This document shows positions 1 to 7,215 of a stretch of 22,544 bases of DNA, in pieces. Source of the stretch: Burkholderiales bacterium (lineage in GTDB: Bacteria > Pseudomonadota > Gammaproteobacteria > Burkholderiales > SG8-39); NCBI GenBank assembly GCA_919902965.1, contig CAKKSJ010000035.1, forward strand, positions 1 through 22,544. Reading direction: 5' to 3'. The notes under the pieces are model-generated. The model worked only from the letters and a program-made list of their open reading frames with translations, was not told the origin of the DNA and searched no databases. Numbering within the stretch: position 1 is the stretch's first letter; every line of letters begins with the position of its first letter. Made by a program: the position numbers and the translations under genes.

Positions 1-374
1 ACCGCGCCCTGGATCTTGTCGGCCAGGCCGCCGAAGTAGTAGTACCACTGCGGGAGGTAGTTGAGCTGCGCCTGCATTTCGGCAATCAGTTTGCCGTTGT
101 CGCGCACCTCGGTCTCGGCCAGTTTTTTCGCGTCGCGCGCCACCAGATCGCCCAGCCTATGCAGCAGCATGCCGCGCTGGCTCGCCGTGAGTTGCGGCCA
201 CGGCCCTGCACTGAATGCCCGCTGCGCCGCGCGCACGGCGCGGTCGACATCATCGGCGTTGCCTTGCGCGATCTGCGCCCAAGGCTCGCCGCTGTAGGGG
301 TTGTAACTGTCGAACCACTTGCCCGAGGCGGCGTCAGCGTATTCTCCGTCTATGTACAATTGATATTTCTGCAT
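1..374 (-). CDS. Aldehyde dehydrogenase family protein, N-terminal part (runs off the window)
   Basis: This is the first ~124 codons of an aldehyde dehydrogenase, which would oxidise an aldehyde to the carboxylate with NAD(P)+. The protein begins MQKYQLYIDGEYADAASGKW and continues through NPYSGEPWAQIAQGNADDVD and RAVRAAQRAF, the usual N-terminal signature of the superfamily (first strand pair, then the 'NPATGE...A...DVD.AV.AA..AF' stretch). The catalytic Cys and Glu lie beyond the window edge, so activity cannot be judged. The ATG at 372-374 is preceded by a strong ribosome binding site (GGAGGTGG, about 380-390 on the minus strand). It lies 93 bp downstream of the MFS gene on the same strand, with a 15-bp perfect inverted repeat between them, so it may be a separate transcription unit. 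The family is clear; the substrate is unknown. Confidence 0.88.
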   Translation of the reverse strand, partial: MQKYQLYIDGEYADAASGKWFDSYNPYSGEPWAQIAQGNADDVDRAVRAAQRAFSAGPWPQLTASQRGMLLHRLGDLVARDAKKLAETEVRDNGKLIAEMQAQLNYLPQWYYYFGGLADKIQGA

Positions 375-421
375 CACCACCTCCACATCTGGAACTGTAA
401 GGAATCTTAGCGCAAAGCCCC

Positions 422-469
422 AGGGTCTGTTGACATTCGGCACATGCGCGGTGCATGTCAACAGACCCT
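422..469. repeat. Perfect 15-bp inverted repeat overlapping the MFS stop codon
   Basis: Arms AGGGTCTGTTGACAT (422-436) and its exact reverse complement (455-469) are separated by 18 nt. Four more pairs (440-443 with 451-454) can form inside the loop. The right arm covers two bases of the MFS stop codon (468-470). There is no T-run on either side, so it is not a classical intrinsic terminator. It could be a Rho-linked or mRNA-stabilising stem, a dispersed palindromic repeat unit, or a binding site. Each arm contains TTGACA on one strand, but no good -10 follows at the right spacing. Confidence 0.75.
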
Positions 470-1712
470 AACGCGCCGGCTGGCGCATGCGAAAATCGCG
501 CAATTCCGGCACGCGCCAGAACGGCAGTGCGGCGATAAACAGCGCGCATACGGAAAACACGAAACTCGGCCGGTAGCTGCCGGTCCAATCGTGCAGCAGT
601 CCTGCCAACAGCGAACCCAGACCCGCGCCCACGGCGTTGCTCGCAAAAATCAGACCGTAGATGCTGGCCACATGACTGCCTGCAAACAGGCGCGTGCTGA
701 TCGACGAAATGATCGGGCCGCGCGCGCCCTGGCAAATCCCGAAAACGAGCACGAAGGCAACCAGCAGGCCGCGCTCGGGAAACCAGGTCATCAGCAGCAG
801 GATGCCCACGCCGATGATGCTGCCGACGAACGTCAGGCTGACGATGCGGCGCGGGCCGATGCGGTCGGCGATGGCGCCGGTGCCGAGCACGCCGATGACC
901 GACAGCATCGACGAAAATCCGAATGCGGTGGCGGCAACGATCGGGGAAAAGCCCCGCTCCACCAGATAAACCACCGTCTGCACCATGATGGTAAACATGC
1001 CCATCGCGGTGAAGAAAAACACCCAGACCAGCGCCCAGAACATGCGCGTTCGCACCGCCTCGCCCACGGTCCAGTCGCGCTCGGGCGCAATGCTGCTGCG
1101 TTTCAACTGCAGGTAATCCGGATGGCCTTCGCCATAACGCTTCCACGGCAGGAAAAACACCAGCGGAACGAAGGCGAGGAGCACGCTGCCGATGATCTGG
1201 TAGCTCTCGCGCCAGCTGTGGGTCTGCAGCAGGTACTGCGCAGCCGGCACGATGAGCAGCGCACCCAGGCCGAATCCGGCGAAAGTCACCGAAATCGACG
1301 TCGACAGGCGCTCGCGGAACCAGCGGCTGATCAGGCTGGAAGAAGGCACCATGCCCAGGGAGGCGGCGGCGATCCCGGTCATTGCGCCGATGGTCGCGTA
1401 GAACTGCCACAGCGTTTGCACCTGCGGCGCGAGCAAATAGGCACCGGCGAGCGAGGCCATGCCGAAGGTAAACAGCGCGCGCGGTCCCCAGCGGTCGAAC
1501 AGCATGCCGACGACGGGCGAACTCAGGCCGTTGACCAGCAGGTAGATCGAATACACGCTGGTCATTTCCGAACGCGACCAGCCCAGATCCCGTTCCAGCG
1601 GCAACAGGAACACGACATAGCTCTCGGCGGTGCCGCGCCCGATCATGTTCAGCAACACGCAAACGCCCAATACGGTCAGCGCTGTGCGCGTAGGTTTCGA
1701 AGTCTGTGACAA
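468..1712 (-). CDS. MFS transporter, probable carboxylate carrier
   Basis: This is an integral inner-membrane carrier of the major facilitator superfamily, about 414 residues with roughly 12 hydrophobic segments. It shows the motif-A-like loop GMLFDRWGPR between TM2 and TM3 and a second-half counterpart, GAIADRIGPRR. The general pattern (RFRERLSTSIS-type loop, long central loop around the sequence KRYGEGHPDYLQLKR) resembles monocarboxylate/oxalate-formate-type MFS members, but the substrate is not readable. The reading frame stays open to a TTG at 1802, directly after the ACAD stop, but that start has no ribosome binding site. The TTG at 1712 has GAGG six bases upstream and begins about 10 residues before TM1, so I prefer it. 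The gene is last in the iclR-racemase-ACAD operon, which suggests it imports the compound those enzymes process. Confidence 0.85.
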   Translation of the reverse strand: MSQTSKPTRTALTVLGVCVLLNMIGRGTAESYVVFLLPLERDLGWSRSEMTSVYSIYLLVNGLSSPVVGMLFDRWGPRALFTFGMASLAGAYLLAPQVQTLWQFYATIGAMTGIAAASLGMVPSSSLISRWFRERLSTSISVTFAGFGLGALLIVPAAQYLLQTHSWRESYQIIGSVLLAFVPLVFFLPWKRYGEGHPDYLQLKRSSIAPERDWTVGEAVRTRMFWALVWVFFFTAMGMFTIMVQTVVYLVERGFSPIVAATAFGFSSMLSVIGVLGTGAIADRIGPRRIVSLTFVGSIIGVGILLLMTWFPERGLLVAFVLVFGICQGARGPIISSISTRLFAGSHVASIYGLIFASNAVGAGLGSLLAGLLHDWTGSYRPSFVFSVCALFIAALPFWRVPELRDFRMRQPAR

Positions 1713-1803
1713 ATCAAGCCTCAACAACCGCGGAAGCACAATCCGCGCGAAACGGCGCCAGGAAACAATCCACCGCCCCGTGCGGGGAACAGGGCAGGGC
1801 AAT

Positions 1804-2970
1804 TCAATAGGATCTGGGCAGACCGAGAACCTTCTCGGCGATAAAGCACAGGATCAGCTGCGGGGTGATCGGCGCGATGCGCCCGACCAGGCTTTCGCGC
1901 AAATAGCGTTCGACGTGGTATTCCTTGGCGTAGCCGAAGCCGCCGTGGGTCATCAAGGCCTGCTGGCAGGTCTTGAAGCAGGCTTCACCGGCAAGGTATT
2001 TGGCGGCATTGGCTTCGGCGCCGCAGGCCAGTCCGCGGTCGTACAGGCTCGCCGCCTTGAATACCATCAGGTTGGCCGCCTCCAGTTCCATCCAGCACTC
2101 GGCCAGGGGATGCTGAATGCCCTGATTCTTGCCTATGGGCCGATCGAACACGACGCGCTCATTGGCGTACTTCGTCGCGCGCGCCCGCGCCGCGCGCCCG
2201 AGCCCGACCGATTCGGAAGCGATGAGAATGCGCTCCGGATTCATGCCATGCAGGATGCAGTCGAAGCCCTTGCCTTCCTCGCCAAGGCGGTCTTCGACCG
2301 GCACCGGCAGAGCGTCGATAAACACCTGATTGGAATCGACTGCGGCGCGACCCATTTTGTCGATCTCCTGCACTTCGATATAGCGCCGGTCAAGGTCGGT
2401 ATAGAACAGCGACAGCCCCTCGGCGGGTTTGCGGCAGGCTTCGATCGGCGTGGTGCGCGCCAGGATCAGCATTTTCTCGGCTACCTGCGCCGTGGATATC
2501 CATACCTTCTGTCCGGACAGGATATAGCGTCCGCCTTCGCGCACGGCGCGGGTCTTGAGCCGGGTCGTGTCCAGGCCGGTATTGGGCTCGGTCACGGCGA
2601 AGCAGGCCTTTTCCTTGCCAGCGATCAGCGGGGGCAGCATGCGTCGCTTCTGTTCTTCGGTGCCGAACACCACCACCGGATTGAGGCCGAAGATGTTCAT
2701 GTGTACGGCAGAAGCGCCGGAGAACCCGGCGCCGGACTCGGTAATGGTCTGCAGCATCACCGCCGCTTCGGTGATGCCCAGACCGGCCCCGCCGTACTCC
2801 TCCGGCATCGCGATGCCCAGCCAGCCGTCGCGCGCCAATGCCTGATGCAGTTCGTGCGGGAACTCGTGCGTCCGGTCTTTTTCCAGCCAGTAGTCGTCGT
2901 CGAACTGGGCGCAGATCCTGGCGATCGCGACGCGTATCGCCTGCTGGTCTGCGGAGAAAGCGAAATCCAT
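1804..2970 (-). CDS. Acyl-CoA dehydrogenase, single-subunit type
   Basis: This 388-residue flavoenzyme is of normal ACAD length and would introduce the alpha,beta double bond into an acyl-CoA, passing electrons to ETF. The N-terminal helical domain, a middle beta domain (CFAVTEPNTGLDTT, residues 123-136; YILSGQKVWIST, 149-160) and the C-terminal helices (RVVFDRPIGKNQGIQHPLAE, 272-291; GGFGYAKEYHVERYLRE) are all present. The usual late YEGT-type glutamate is absent: the tail reads VGRIAPITPQ. A glutamate at residue 246 (MNPERILIAS) sits where isovaleryl-CoA dehydrogenase and some long-chain ACADs keep their base, so it is the likely catalytic residue. The gene starts 2 bp after the racemase-like gene and is followed by the MFS gene, so the three are probably cotranscribed. 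The link to branched substrates comes from the neighbouring racemase and is an inference. Confidence 0.93.
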   Translation of the reverse strand: MDFAFSADQQAIRVAIARICAQFDDDYWLEKDRTHEFPHELHQALARDGWLGIAMPEEYGGAGLGITEAAVMLQTITESGAGFSGASAVHMNIFGLNPVVVFGTEEQKRRMLPPLIAGKEKACFAVTEPNTGLDTTRLKTRAVREGGRYILSGQKVWISTAQVAEKMLILARTTPIEACRKPAEGLSLFYTDLDRRYIEVQEIDKMGRAAVDSNQVFIDALPVPVEDRLGEEGKGFDCILHGMNPERILIASESVGLGRAARARATKYANERVVFDRPIGKNQGIQHPLAECWMELEAANLMVFKAASLYDRGLACGAEANAAKYLAGEACFKTCQQALMTHGGFGYAKEYHVERYLRESLVGRIAPITPQLILCFIAEKVLGLPRSY

Positions 2971-2972
2971 GT

Positions 2973-4127
2973 TCAGCTCTTTGCGCCGGCCGCGGCGGCG
3001 CTGGCGAGGATGTGCTGAATCTCGGCTTGAACGAAGCCCAGTTCCTGCAACACCGCTGCCGCGTCGGCGTTGAGTGCGGGCGTGCCGCGCCGGAGTTTGC
3101 CGCCGCGACGGCCATTGGCCCAGAGCGGAAACAGGGCATGGCGCTCGCCATCGAGTTCGACCACGGCCTCGCGCGCCGCAGCATATCCGGTGCGGCTCGC
3201 CTCGGCCGGGGTCAGCGGCAGTTCGGCCGGAACGTCCAGCGGCTCGAGCAGTTCATGCCATTGCTTTGCGGTCTTGTTCAGAAACAGCTTTTTCAACAGG
3301 CGCGACAACTCATCGCCGTGCTTGCGCCGGCTCGCATCGGTGTCGAACTTCGCATCCATGACAGCGGGTTCCAATTGCTTCACCGCATTGCGAAAATTGT
3401 CCCAGAAATGCTGCTCCACGATGCCGAGAATGAGCACGCTGCCGTCCGCTGTTTCAAACAGGTCGTTCACCGGCCAGATATGCGCGCGCGGATCGGTGCG
3501 CGCTGCTATGCCGTGGCGCAGCGCGGCGCAGAACAGGCTCGCTTCGTACAGGCTGAGGTCGAGCTCGGTGCCTAGTCCGCTGCGGTTGCGCTCATGCAGC
3601 GCCGCCAGAATGGCGATGGTGCCAAAGCTGCCGCCCTGCATGTCGGCGATCGGTATACTCGAACGCGCCGGCTTGCCGAGCCAGGAGCCGGGATAAGAGA
3701 GCCCGCCGCTCGCCCCCACATAGCCGATATCGTGTCCGGGCTTGTCGCGCCAAGGCCCGTTCTGCCCAAAACCTGAAAGCGAGCAATAGATCAGCCTGGG
3801 ATTAAGTGCAGAGAGGCTGGCGTAGTCGATGCCCAGGCGCGCGCTCACGCCGGGACGATTGGACTCGATCGCAATATCGGCCCATTTCGCCAGGCGCTCG
3901 ATGACAGGCTTGGCCTGCGCGTGCTTGAGATCAAGCGCAATCGAGCGCTTGTTGCGATTGGCCGCATGAAAAATTGCCGGCAAAAGACTGCGCGCGGAGT
4001 CGCCCTTGGGCGGTTCGATCTTGATCACATCTGCACCGAGGTCGGACAGTATCGCCGAGCAAAACGGCCCCGGTATCAGCGCGGAAAAATCCGCGACCTT
4101 GATACCGTCCAGCGGCAACCAGTTCAT
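2973..4127 (-). CDS. CoA-transferase family III protein, alpha-methylacyl-CoA racemase-like
   Basis: This is a CaiB/BaiF (family III) fold protein of 384 residues. The N-terminal signature is intact (GIKVADFSALIPGPFCSAIL, then SDLGADVIKIEPPKGD). Two features point to a racemase rather than a CoA-transferase. It carries the GHDI-Y motif (G131-H132-D133-I134-G135-Y136), and it has an aspartate at 162 (PIADMQGG). The His-to-Asp distance of 30 residues equals that of the catalytic pair H126/D156 known from the Mycobacterium tuberculosis alpha-methylacyl-CoA racemase. Such enzymes interconvert (2R)- and (2S)-2-methylacyl-CoA so that ACADs can act on them. The start codon overlaps the stop of the upstream iclR gene (ATGA, 4124-4127). 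Residues 320-370 are less conserved. A CoA-transferase with a related substrate remains possible. Confidence 0.85.
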   Translation of the reverse strand: MNWLPLDGIKVADFSALIPGPFCSAILSDLGADVIKIEPPKGDSARSLLPAIFHAANRNKRSIALDLKHAQAKPVIERLAKWADIAIESNRPGVSARLGIDYASLSALNPRLIYCSLSGFGQNGPWRDKPGHDIGYVGASGGLSYPGSWLGKPARSSIPIADMQGGSFGTIAILAALHERNRSGLGTELDLSLYEASLFCAALRHGIAARTDPRAHIWPVNDLFETADGSVLILGIVEQHFWDNFRNAVKQLEPAVMDAKFDTDASRRKHGDELSRLLKKLFLNKTAKQWHELLEPLDVPAELPLTPAEASRTGYAAAREAVVELDGERHALFPLWANGRRGGKLRRGTPALNADAAAVLQELGFVQAEIQHILASAAAAGAKS

Positions 4128-4858
4128 GCGCGGCCCTCCAGCGTTGCGCGCAGTCCGGCCAGCAGTTTCGCATAGCGTTTCAGCGCGCCTTCCATGCGCT
4201 GCACCGGTCCGGCGAGCGCGACGCTATAGGTTTCGCCGTTCATCGCGACCGGCACCGCCACCGCCATCAGATCGGCCACCGTCTCACCGTGCGTGACATA
4301 CCAGCCGCGCGAGCGCCCCTGCTCGAGGTCGGCTTCCAGGGCGGCGCGCGAGGTGATGGTGCGCGAAGTCACGCGCGGCAGTTTCATTGCGCCTAGCAGT
4401 TCGCTGCGCAGCGCCGGCGCGAGATTCCCCAGCAGCGCCTTGCCGCTCGCACTCGCATGCAGCGGCCGGAACTCGCCCACCTTCGGGCTGTAGCGGATGC
4501 TGTGCAGGCTGTCCAGCACCACCAGATACAAGGCCTGCCGATCCAGGCGTTTGGAGAGCAGCACGGTTTCGCCCGTCTGGTCGCGCAGCTTTTCCAGCAG
4601 CGGCACGAATCGCTCCGCCAGGGGATCGTGGCCGGCGATGACGCGGGCCTGCTCGAACAGTAAATTGGTCGGATAGTAACCGGCCCGCGCCTTGACTTCG
4701 TACAGGTAGCCGCGCGCCTTCAGCGTGCGCACAATACCGAAGCAGGAGGACACCGGCGCATCGATGGCGCGCGCCAGCTGCGACAGCGACAAGGGCTTTC
4801 CTTCGCGTGCAAAAGCCTCGAACAAGTCCAGCGTGCGGCCGGCCGTTTTCACATTCAT
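4124..4858 (-). CDS. IclR-family transcriptional regulator
   Basis: This 244-residue protein is of typical IclR length. Residues 1-60 form the winged helix-turn-helix (AGRTLDLFEAFAREGKPLSL, SQLARAIDAPVSSCFGIVRT, then LKARGYL), and residues 75-240 form the effector-binding domain. That domain shows the family landmarks: an RYSPKVGEFRPLHASASGKA-like stretch, the RGWYVTHGE loop and the MAVAVPVAMNGE strand. It is the first gene of a minus-strand operon with the racemase-like protein, ACAD and transporter, so an acyl-CoA or free acid from that pathway is a likely effector. The start codon has no Shine-Dalgarno sequence. Instead an extended -10 box ends 6 bp upstream, so the mRNA may be leaderless. 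A candidate operator lies at 4861-4885, overlapping its own promoter. Confidence 0.93.
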   Translation of the reverse strand: MNVKTAGRTLDLFEAFAREGKPLSLSQLARAIDAPVSSCFGIVRTLKARGYLYEVKARAGYYPTNLLFEQARVIAGHDPLAERFVPLLEKLRDQTGETVLLSKRLDRQALYLVVLDSLHSIRYSPKVGEFRPLHASASGKALLGNLAPALRSELLGAMKLPRVTSRTITSRAALEADLEQGRSRGWYVTHGETVADLMAVAVPVAMNGETYSVALAGPVQRMEGALKRYAKLLAGLRATLEGRA

Positions 4859-4890
4859 GAAAATATTTTAGCATATGTGAAACAGGTGCT
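4859..4890 (-). promoter_or_regulatory. iclR promoter: extended -10 box with overlapping candidate operator
   Basis: Read on the minus strand, TGCTAAAAT (4865-4873) matches an extended -10 box (TGn-TAnAAT). With 6-7 bp to the start point, transcription would begin at or next to the A of the iclR ATG (4858). Just upstream, CTGTTTCACATATG (4872-4885) matches 13 of 14 bases of the site before the 12880 operon. It would sit in the promoter spacer, the expected place for autorepression. Both calls come from reading alone; no -35 box is evident. Confidence 0.45.
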
Positions 4891-4916
4891 ACGCATGCGA
4901 AAAACCATCGCTAGAG

Positions 4917-5125
4917 CTTGCGCGGACGGCGGCCCGTCCGCGCGGATCACCGATTGCGTGCGGATGAAAAGCACATCCGCACGCAATCGGCGATCTTGGA
5001 TAACACCTCCACGCTGTGTTTGGTGTTAACCGTAACCGTGTTTTCCGTGCGGATGTGCTTTTCATCCGCGCGGAAAACACGGTTGGCGCGCAAAGCGCGC
5101 AAAGGGTTTTCGTCGCATGCGACGG
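4917..5125 (+). ncRNA. Copy A of a three-hairpin intergenic element (candidate structured RNA)
   Basis: This 316-bp gap (4859-5174) holds no gene but is full of structure. Hairpin I pairs 4920-4929 with 4934-4943 (10 bp, CGGC loop). Hairpin II pairs 4950-4966 with 4974-4990 (17 bp, perfect, 7-nt loop AAAAGCA). Hairpin III pairs 5034-5055 with 5063-5084 (22 bp with one G-U, 7-nt loop TGCTTTT). The 7-nt loops of II and III are exactly complementary, allowing a kissing interaction. The element then runs through GGCGCGCAAAGCGCGCAAAG to about 5125. A second copy lies inverted at 10583-10832. Base changes between the copies keep the stems paired, and G-U pairs appear only in the direction given here, which sets the strand. 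It is antisense to the flanking genes. Whether it is transcribed, and whether it is a mobile repeat or a functional RNA, is unknown. Confidence 0.6.
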
Positions 5126-5174
5126 TAATTGAGATGCCCGAGATTATCTGCATGTCCCCGCGACGGGGGGCAAG

Positions 5175-6722
5175 CTACGGCCGCATCCCGAACGCCGTCC
5201 TGCCCGGTGTGCGCAGCGGCGCCGCAAGCTCGGCGAATTCGCACAGCAGGCGCCGCGTGTCACGCGGATCGATGATTTCCTCGACGATGAAGGACTCGGC
5301 GCTGCGAAACGGCGAAGTGAGCGCCTTCAGGCGTTTCTCGATTTCGGCCATTCTCGCCGCCGGATCTGCTGCGGCCTCGATGTCGGCCTTGTAGGCGGCC
5401 TCGAGGCCGCCGGCGATGGGCAGGGAACCCCACTCGCCCGAAGGCCAGACGTAGCGCAGGTTGTAGCGCGCCGAGTTCTGATGCGCGGCGCCGGCTACGC
5501 CGAAGACCTTGCGCACGATAATCGAGCACCAGGGCACGCTCGCCTGGCACACCGCAGCCATGGCGCGCACGCCGTAGCGTATGGTCGCGCTGCGCTCGGC
5601 CTCGAGACCGATGAGAAAGCCCGGGATATCCACCAGGTGCACCACCGGCAGGTGGAAGGTTTCGGCCAGATCGACGAAGCGCGTCACCTTTTCGGACGCC
5701 TGCGCCGTCCACGCGCCACCGTAAAAATACGGATCGCTGGCCATGAGTGCAACCGGCCAGCCGGCGAGGCGTGCGAAGCCGGTAATCACAGAACGCCCCC
5801 ACAGTTTGCCGATCTCGAAAAACGAAGCGCGATCGACCAGCGCCTCGACGATGCCGCGCATTTTGTAGACCTTGCGCGCATCCTTGGGTACTGCCTCGAT
5901 CAGCCATTGGTCGCTGCGCGCGGGATCGTCCGTGCAATCGCCGCGCGGCGGCAGTTCGTACACCGAACTCGGCAGATAGGACAGGAATTGCCGCGCGCGC
6001 GCGAACGCCTCCGCCTCGCTCGCCGCTTCGTCGTCGACAGCGCCGTTGCGGGTGTGGATGGCGCTGCCGCCGAGTTCGTTCTTCTCGTAGTTCTTCTCCA
6101 CCCGCGCCACCACCGGCGGCCCCGCAACAAACAGCTGCGATGTGTCTTTCACCATCACCGAGTAATGGCTCGCCGCGACCCGTGCCGAACCCAGGCCCGC
6201 GACCGAGCCCAGCGCAAGGGAAACCACCGGCACTGCCGACATATTCCTCACCACCTGCTCCCAGATCGCGATTGTCGGAATCTGCGTCCGGCCGTCCTGC
6301 TCGATGTTCTTCACCGAACCGCCGCCGCCGGTGCCGTCGACCAGGCGCACCATGGGCAGGCGCAATTCCCAGGCCATCATCTCGGCACGCTCCAGCTTTT
6401 CGCGCAGGCCGCCGTCATTGGCGCCACCGCGTACGGTGAAATCGTCACCGGTAATCACCACCGGCCGTCCCTCGATGCGGCCGCGTCCCATGACCAGGTT
6501 GGTCGGCACCATGTCGACGAGTTCGCCGGCTTCGTTGTAGCTCGCCTTGCCGGTAATGGCGCCGATTTCGTGAAACGAGCCCGCGTCGAGGATGCCCGCA
6601 ACGCGCTCGCGCACCGTGAGCTTGCCCTGCTCGCGGTGGCGCTTCACCTTGTCCGCCCCGCCCATGCGGCGTCCGAGTTCCTCGCGCTTGCGCAGTTCGT
6701 CCATTTCCGCTTGCCAGGTCAC
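5175..6722 (-). CDS. Acyl-CoA carboxylase carboxyltransferase (beta) subunit
   Basis: This 515-residue protein is of normal length for the biotin-dependent carboxyltransferase family (propionyl-, methylcrotonyl- and geranyl-CoA carboxylase beta subunits; related decarboxylases). The N-terminal half carries the acyl-CoA-binding crotonase-like lobe with VVITGDDFTVRGGANDGGL and VDGTGGGGSVKNIEQDGRT. The C-terminal lobe carries PVVHLVDIPGFLIGLEAERS and the stretch VFGVAGAAHQNSARYNLRYV. The GTG start at 6722 is chosen because AGGA lies 4 bp upstream; an ATG six codons later is an alternative. The partner biotin-carboxylase/biotin-carrier subunit is not in the window, so it must be encoded elsewhere or the protein does something else. 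It lies 52 bp downstream of the PIN toxin gene on the same strand. The acyl-CoA substrate cannot be assigned. Confidence 0.93.
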   Translation of the reverse strand: MTWQAEMDELRKREELGRRMGGADKVKRHREQGKLTVRERVAGILDAGSFHEIGAITGKASYNEAGELVDMVPTNLVMGRGRIEGRPVVITGDDFTVRGGANDGGLREKLERAEMMAWELRLPMVRLVDGTGGGGSVKNIEQDGRTQIPTIAIWEQVVRNMSAVPVVSLALGSVAGLGSARVAASHYSVMVKDTSQLFVAGPPVVARVEKNYEKNELGGSAIHTRNGAVDDEAASEAEAFARARQFLSYLPSSVYELPPRGDCTDDPARSDQWLIEAVPKDARKVYKMRGIVEALVDRASFFEIGKLWGRSVITGFARLAGWPVALMASDPYFYGGAWTAQASEKVTRFVDLAETFHLPVVHLVDIPGFLIGLEAERSATIRYGVRAMAAVCQASVPWCSIIVRKVFGVAGAAHQNSARYNLRYVWPSGEWGSLPIAGGLEAAYKADIEAAADPAARMAEIEKRLKALTSPFRSAESFIVEEIIDPRDTRRLLCEFAELAAPLRTPGRTAFGMRP

Positions 6723-6774
6723 GCCGTCCTCTCGCGGTGATGATGCGTGTTCGCGCGCTTCGGTACGGGTTCAC

Positions 6775-7215
6775 TCACGGGCGATCACCGGGGTTCTGGC
6801 GCAGCCACTCGCCTGGCGTCATAGCCAGAATTGCCGCTGCGCTGCGTTTAAGCATCTCATCGTCGAGCGCGATGAGGGGAGCGCCTTCCTGGCGCGCCAG
6901 AGTCACGTAGATGGCGTCGGCGCCGCGCAAGGAGCAGGTGATCGCGACGCGCGCGGCAGCTTCCGAGAAGGCCACGGAAAGCGGCGATAAGGTGAGCCAT
7001 GACTGCCTCTGAAGGTAGCGAATCGCCGACTCGGCCAGCGCTTGGCTGCCAGTGCGGCGCGCGAGTGCCCCCGCCACCTCCACCAAAGCCAGCGTCGGCG
7101 AAGATACCTGCATGTCATCGGTGACCATCCGCCGCAACAAGCGTGCGGACTGGTTGTGATGCGCGTCCTGCGCGAGAAAGGCTGCTACCCAGAATGAAGC
7201 ATCGACGACGATCAC
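6775..7215 (-). CDS. PIN-domain ribonuclease toxin, VapC-like
   Basis: This 146-residue PIN-domain protein is a probable toxin that would cut RNA using a metal-binding acidic cluster. The expected acidic residues are visible: D5 (MIVVDASFW), E46 (LALVEVAGAL), D100 (RGADAIYVTLA) and D118/D119 (PLIALDDEML). The length is typical of VapC. Its ATG overlaps the stop of the upstream antitoxin gene (ATGA, 7212-7215), the normal arrangement of a translationally coupled toxin-antitoxin pair. It sits between the carboxyltransferase gene and a truncated short-chain dehydrogenase, which suggests the pair arrived by insertion. All key residues are intact, so it is probably active. The RNA target is unknown. 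Confidence 0.88.
   Translation of the reverse strand: MIVVDASFWVAAFLAQDAHHNQSARLLRRMVTDDMQVSSPTLALVEVAGALARRTGSQALAESAIRYLQRQSWLTLSPLSVAFSEAAARVAITCSLRGADAIYVTLARQEGAPLIALDDEMLKRSAAAILAMTPGEWLRQNPGDRP

Noticed and set aside
444..1709. Long open frame on the plus strand opposite the MFS gene
   Set aside because: Its translation is a charged, low-complexity shadow of the MFS gene with no recognisable motif; the MFS frame has clear membrane segments and motif A.
2973..4127. Naming the family III protein simply a formyl-CoA or carnitine CoA-transferase
   Set aside because: The GHDI-Y motif and the 30-residue His-Asp spacing fit alpha-methylacyl-CoA racemase better; the generic transferase name would hide this.
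4917..5125. CRISPR array
   Set aside because: The repeats are nested palindromes, not evenly spaced direct repeats with unique spacers, and no cas genes are present.
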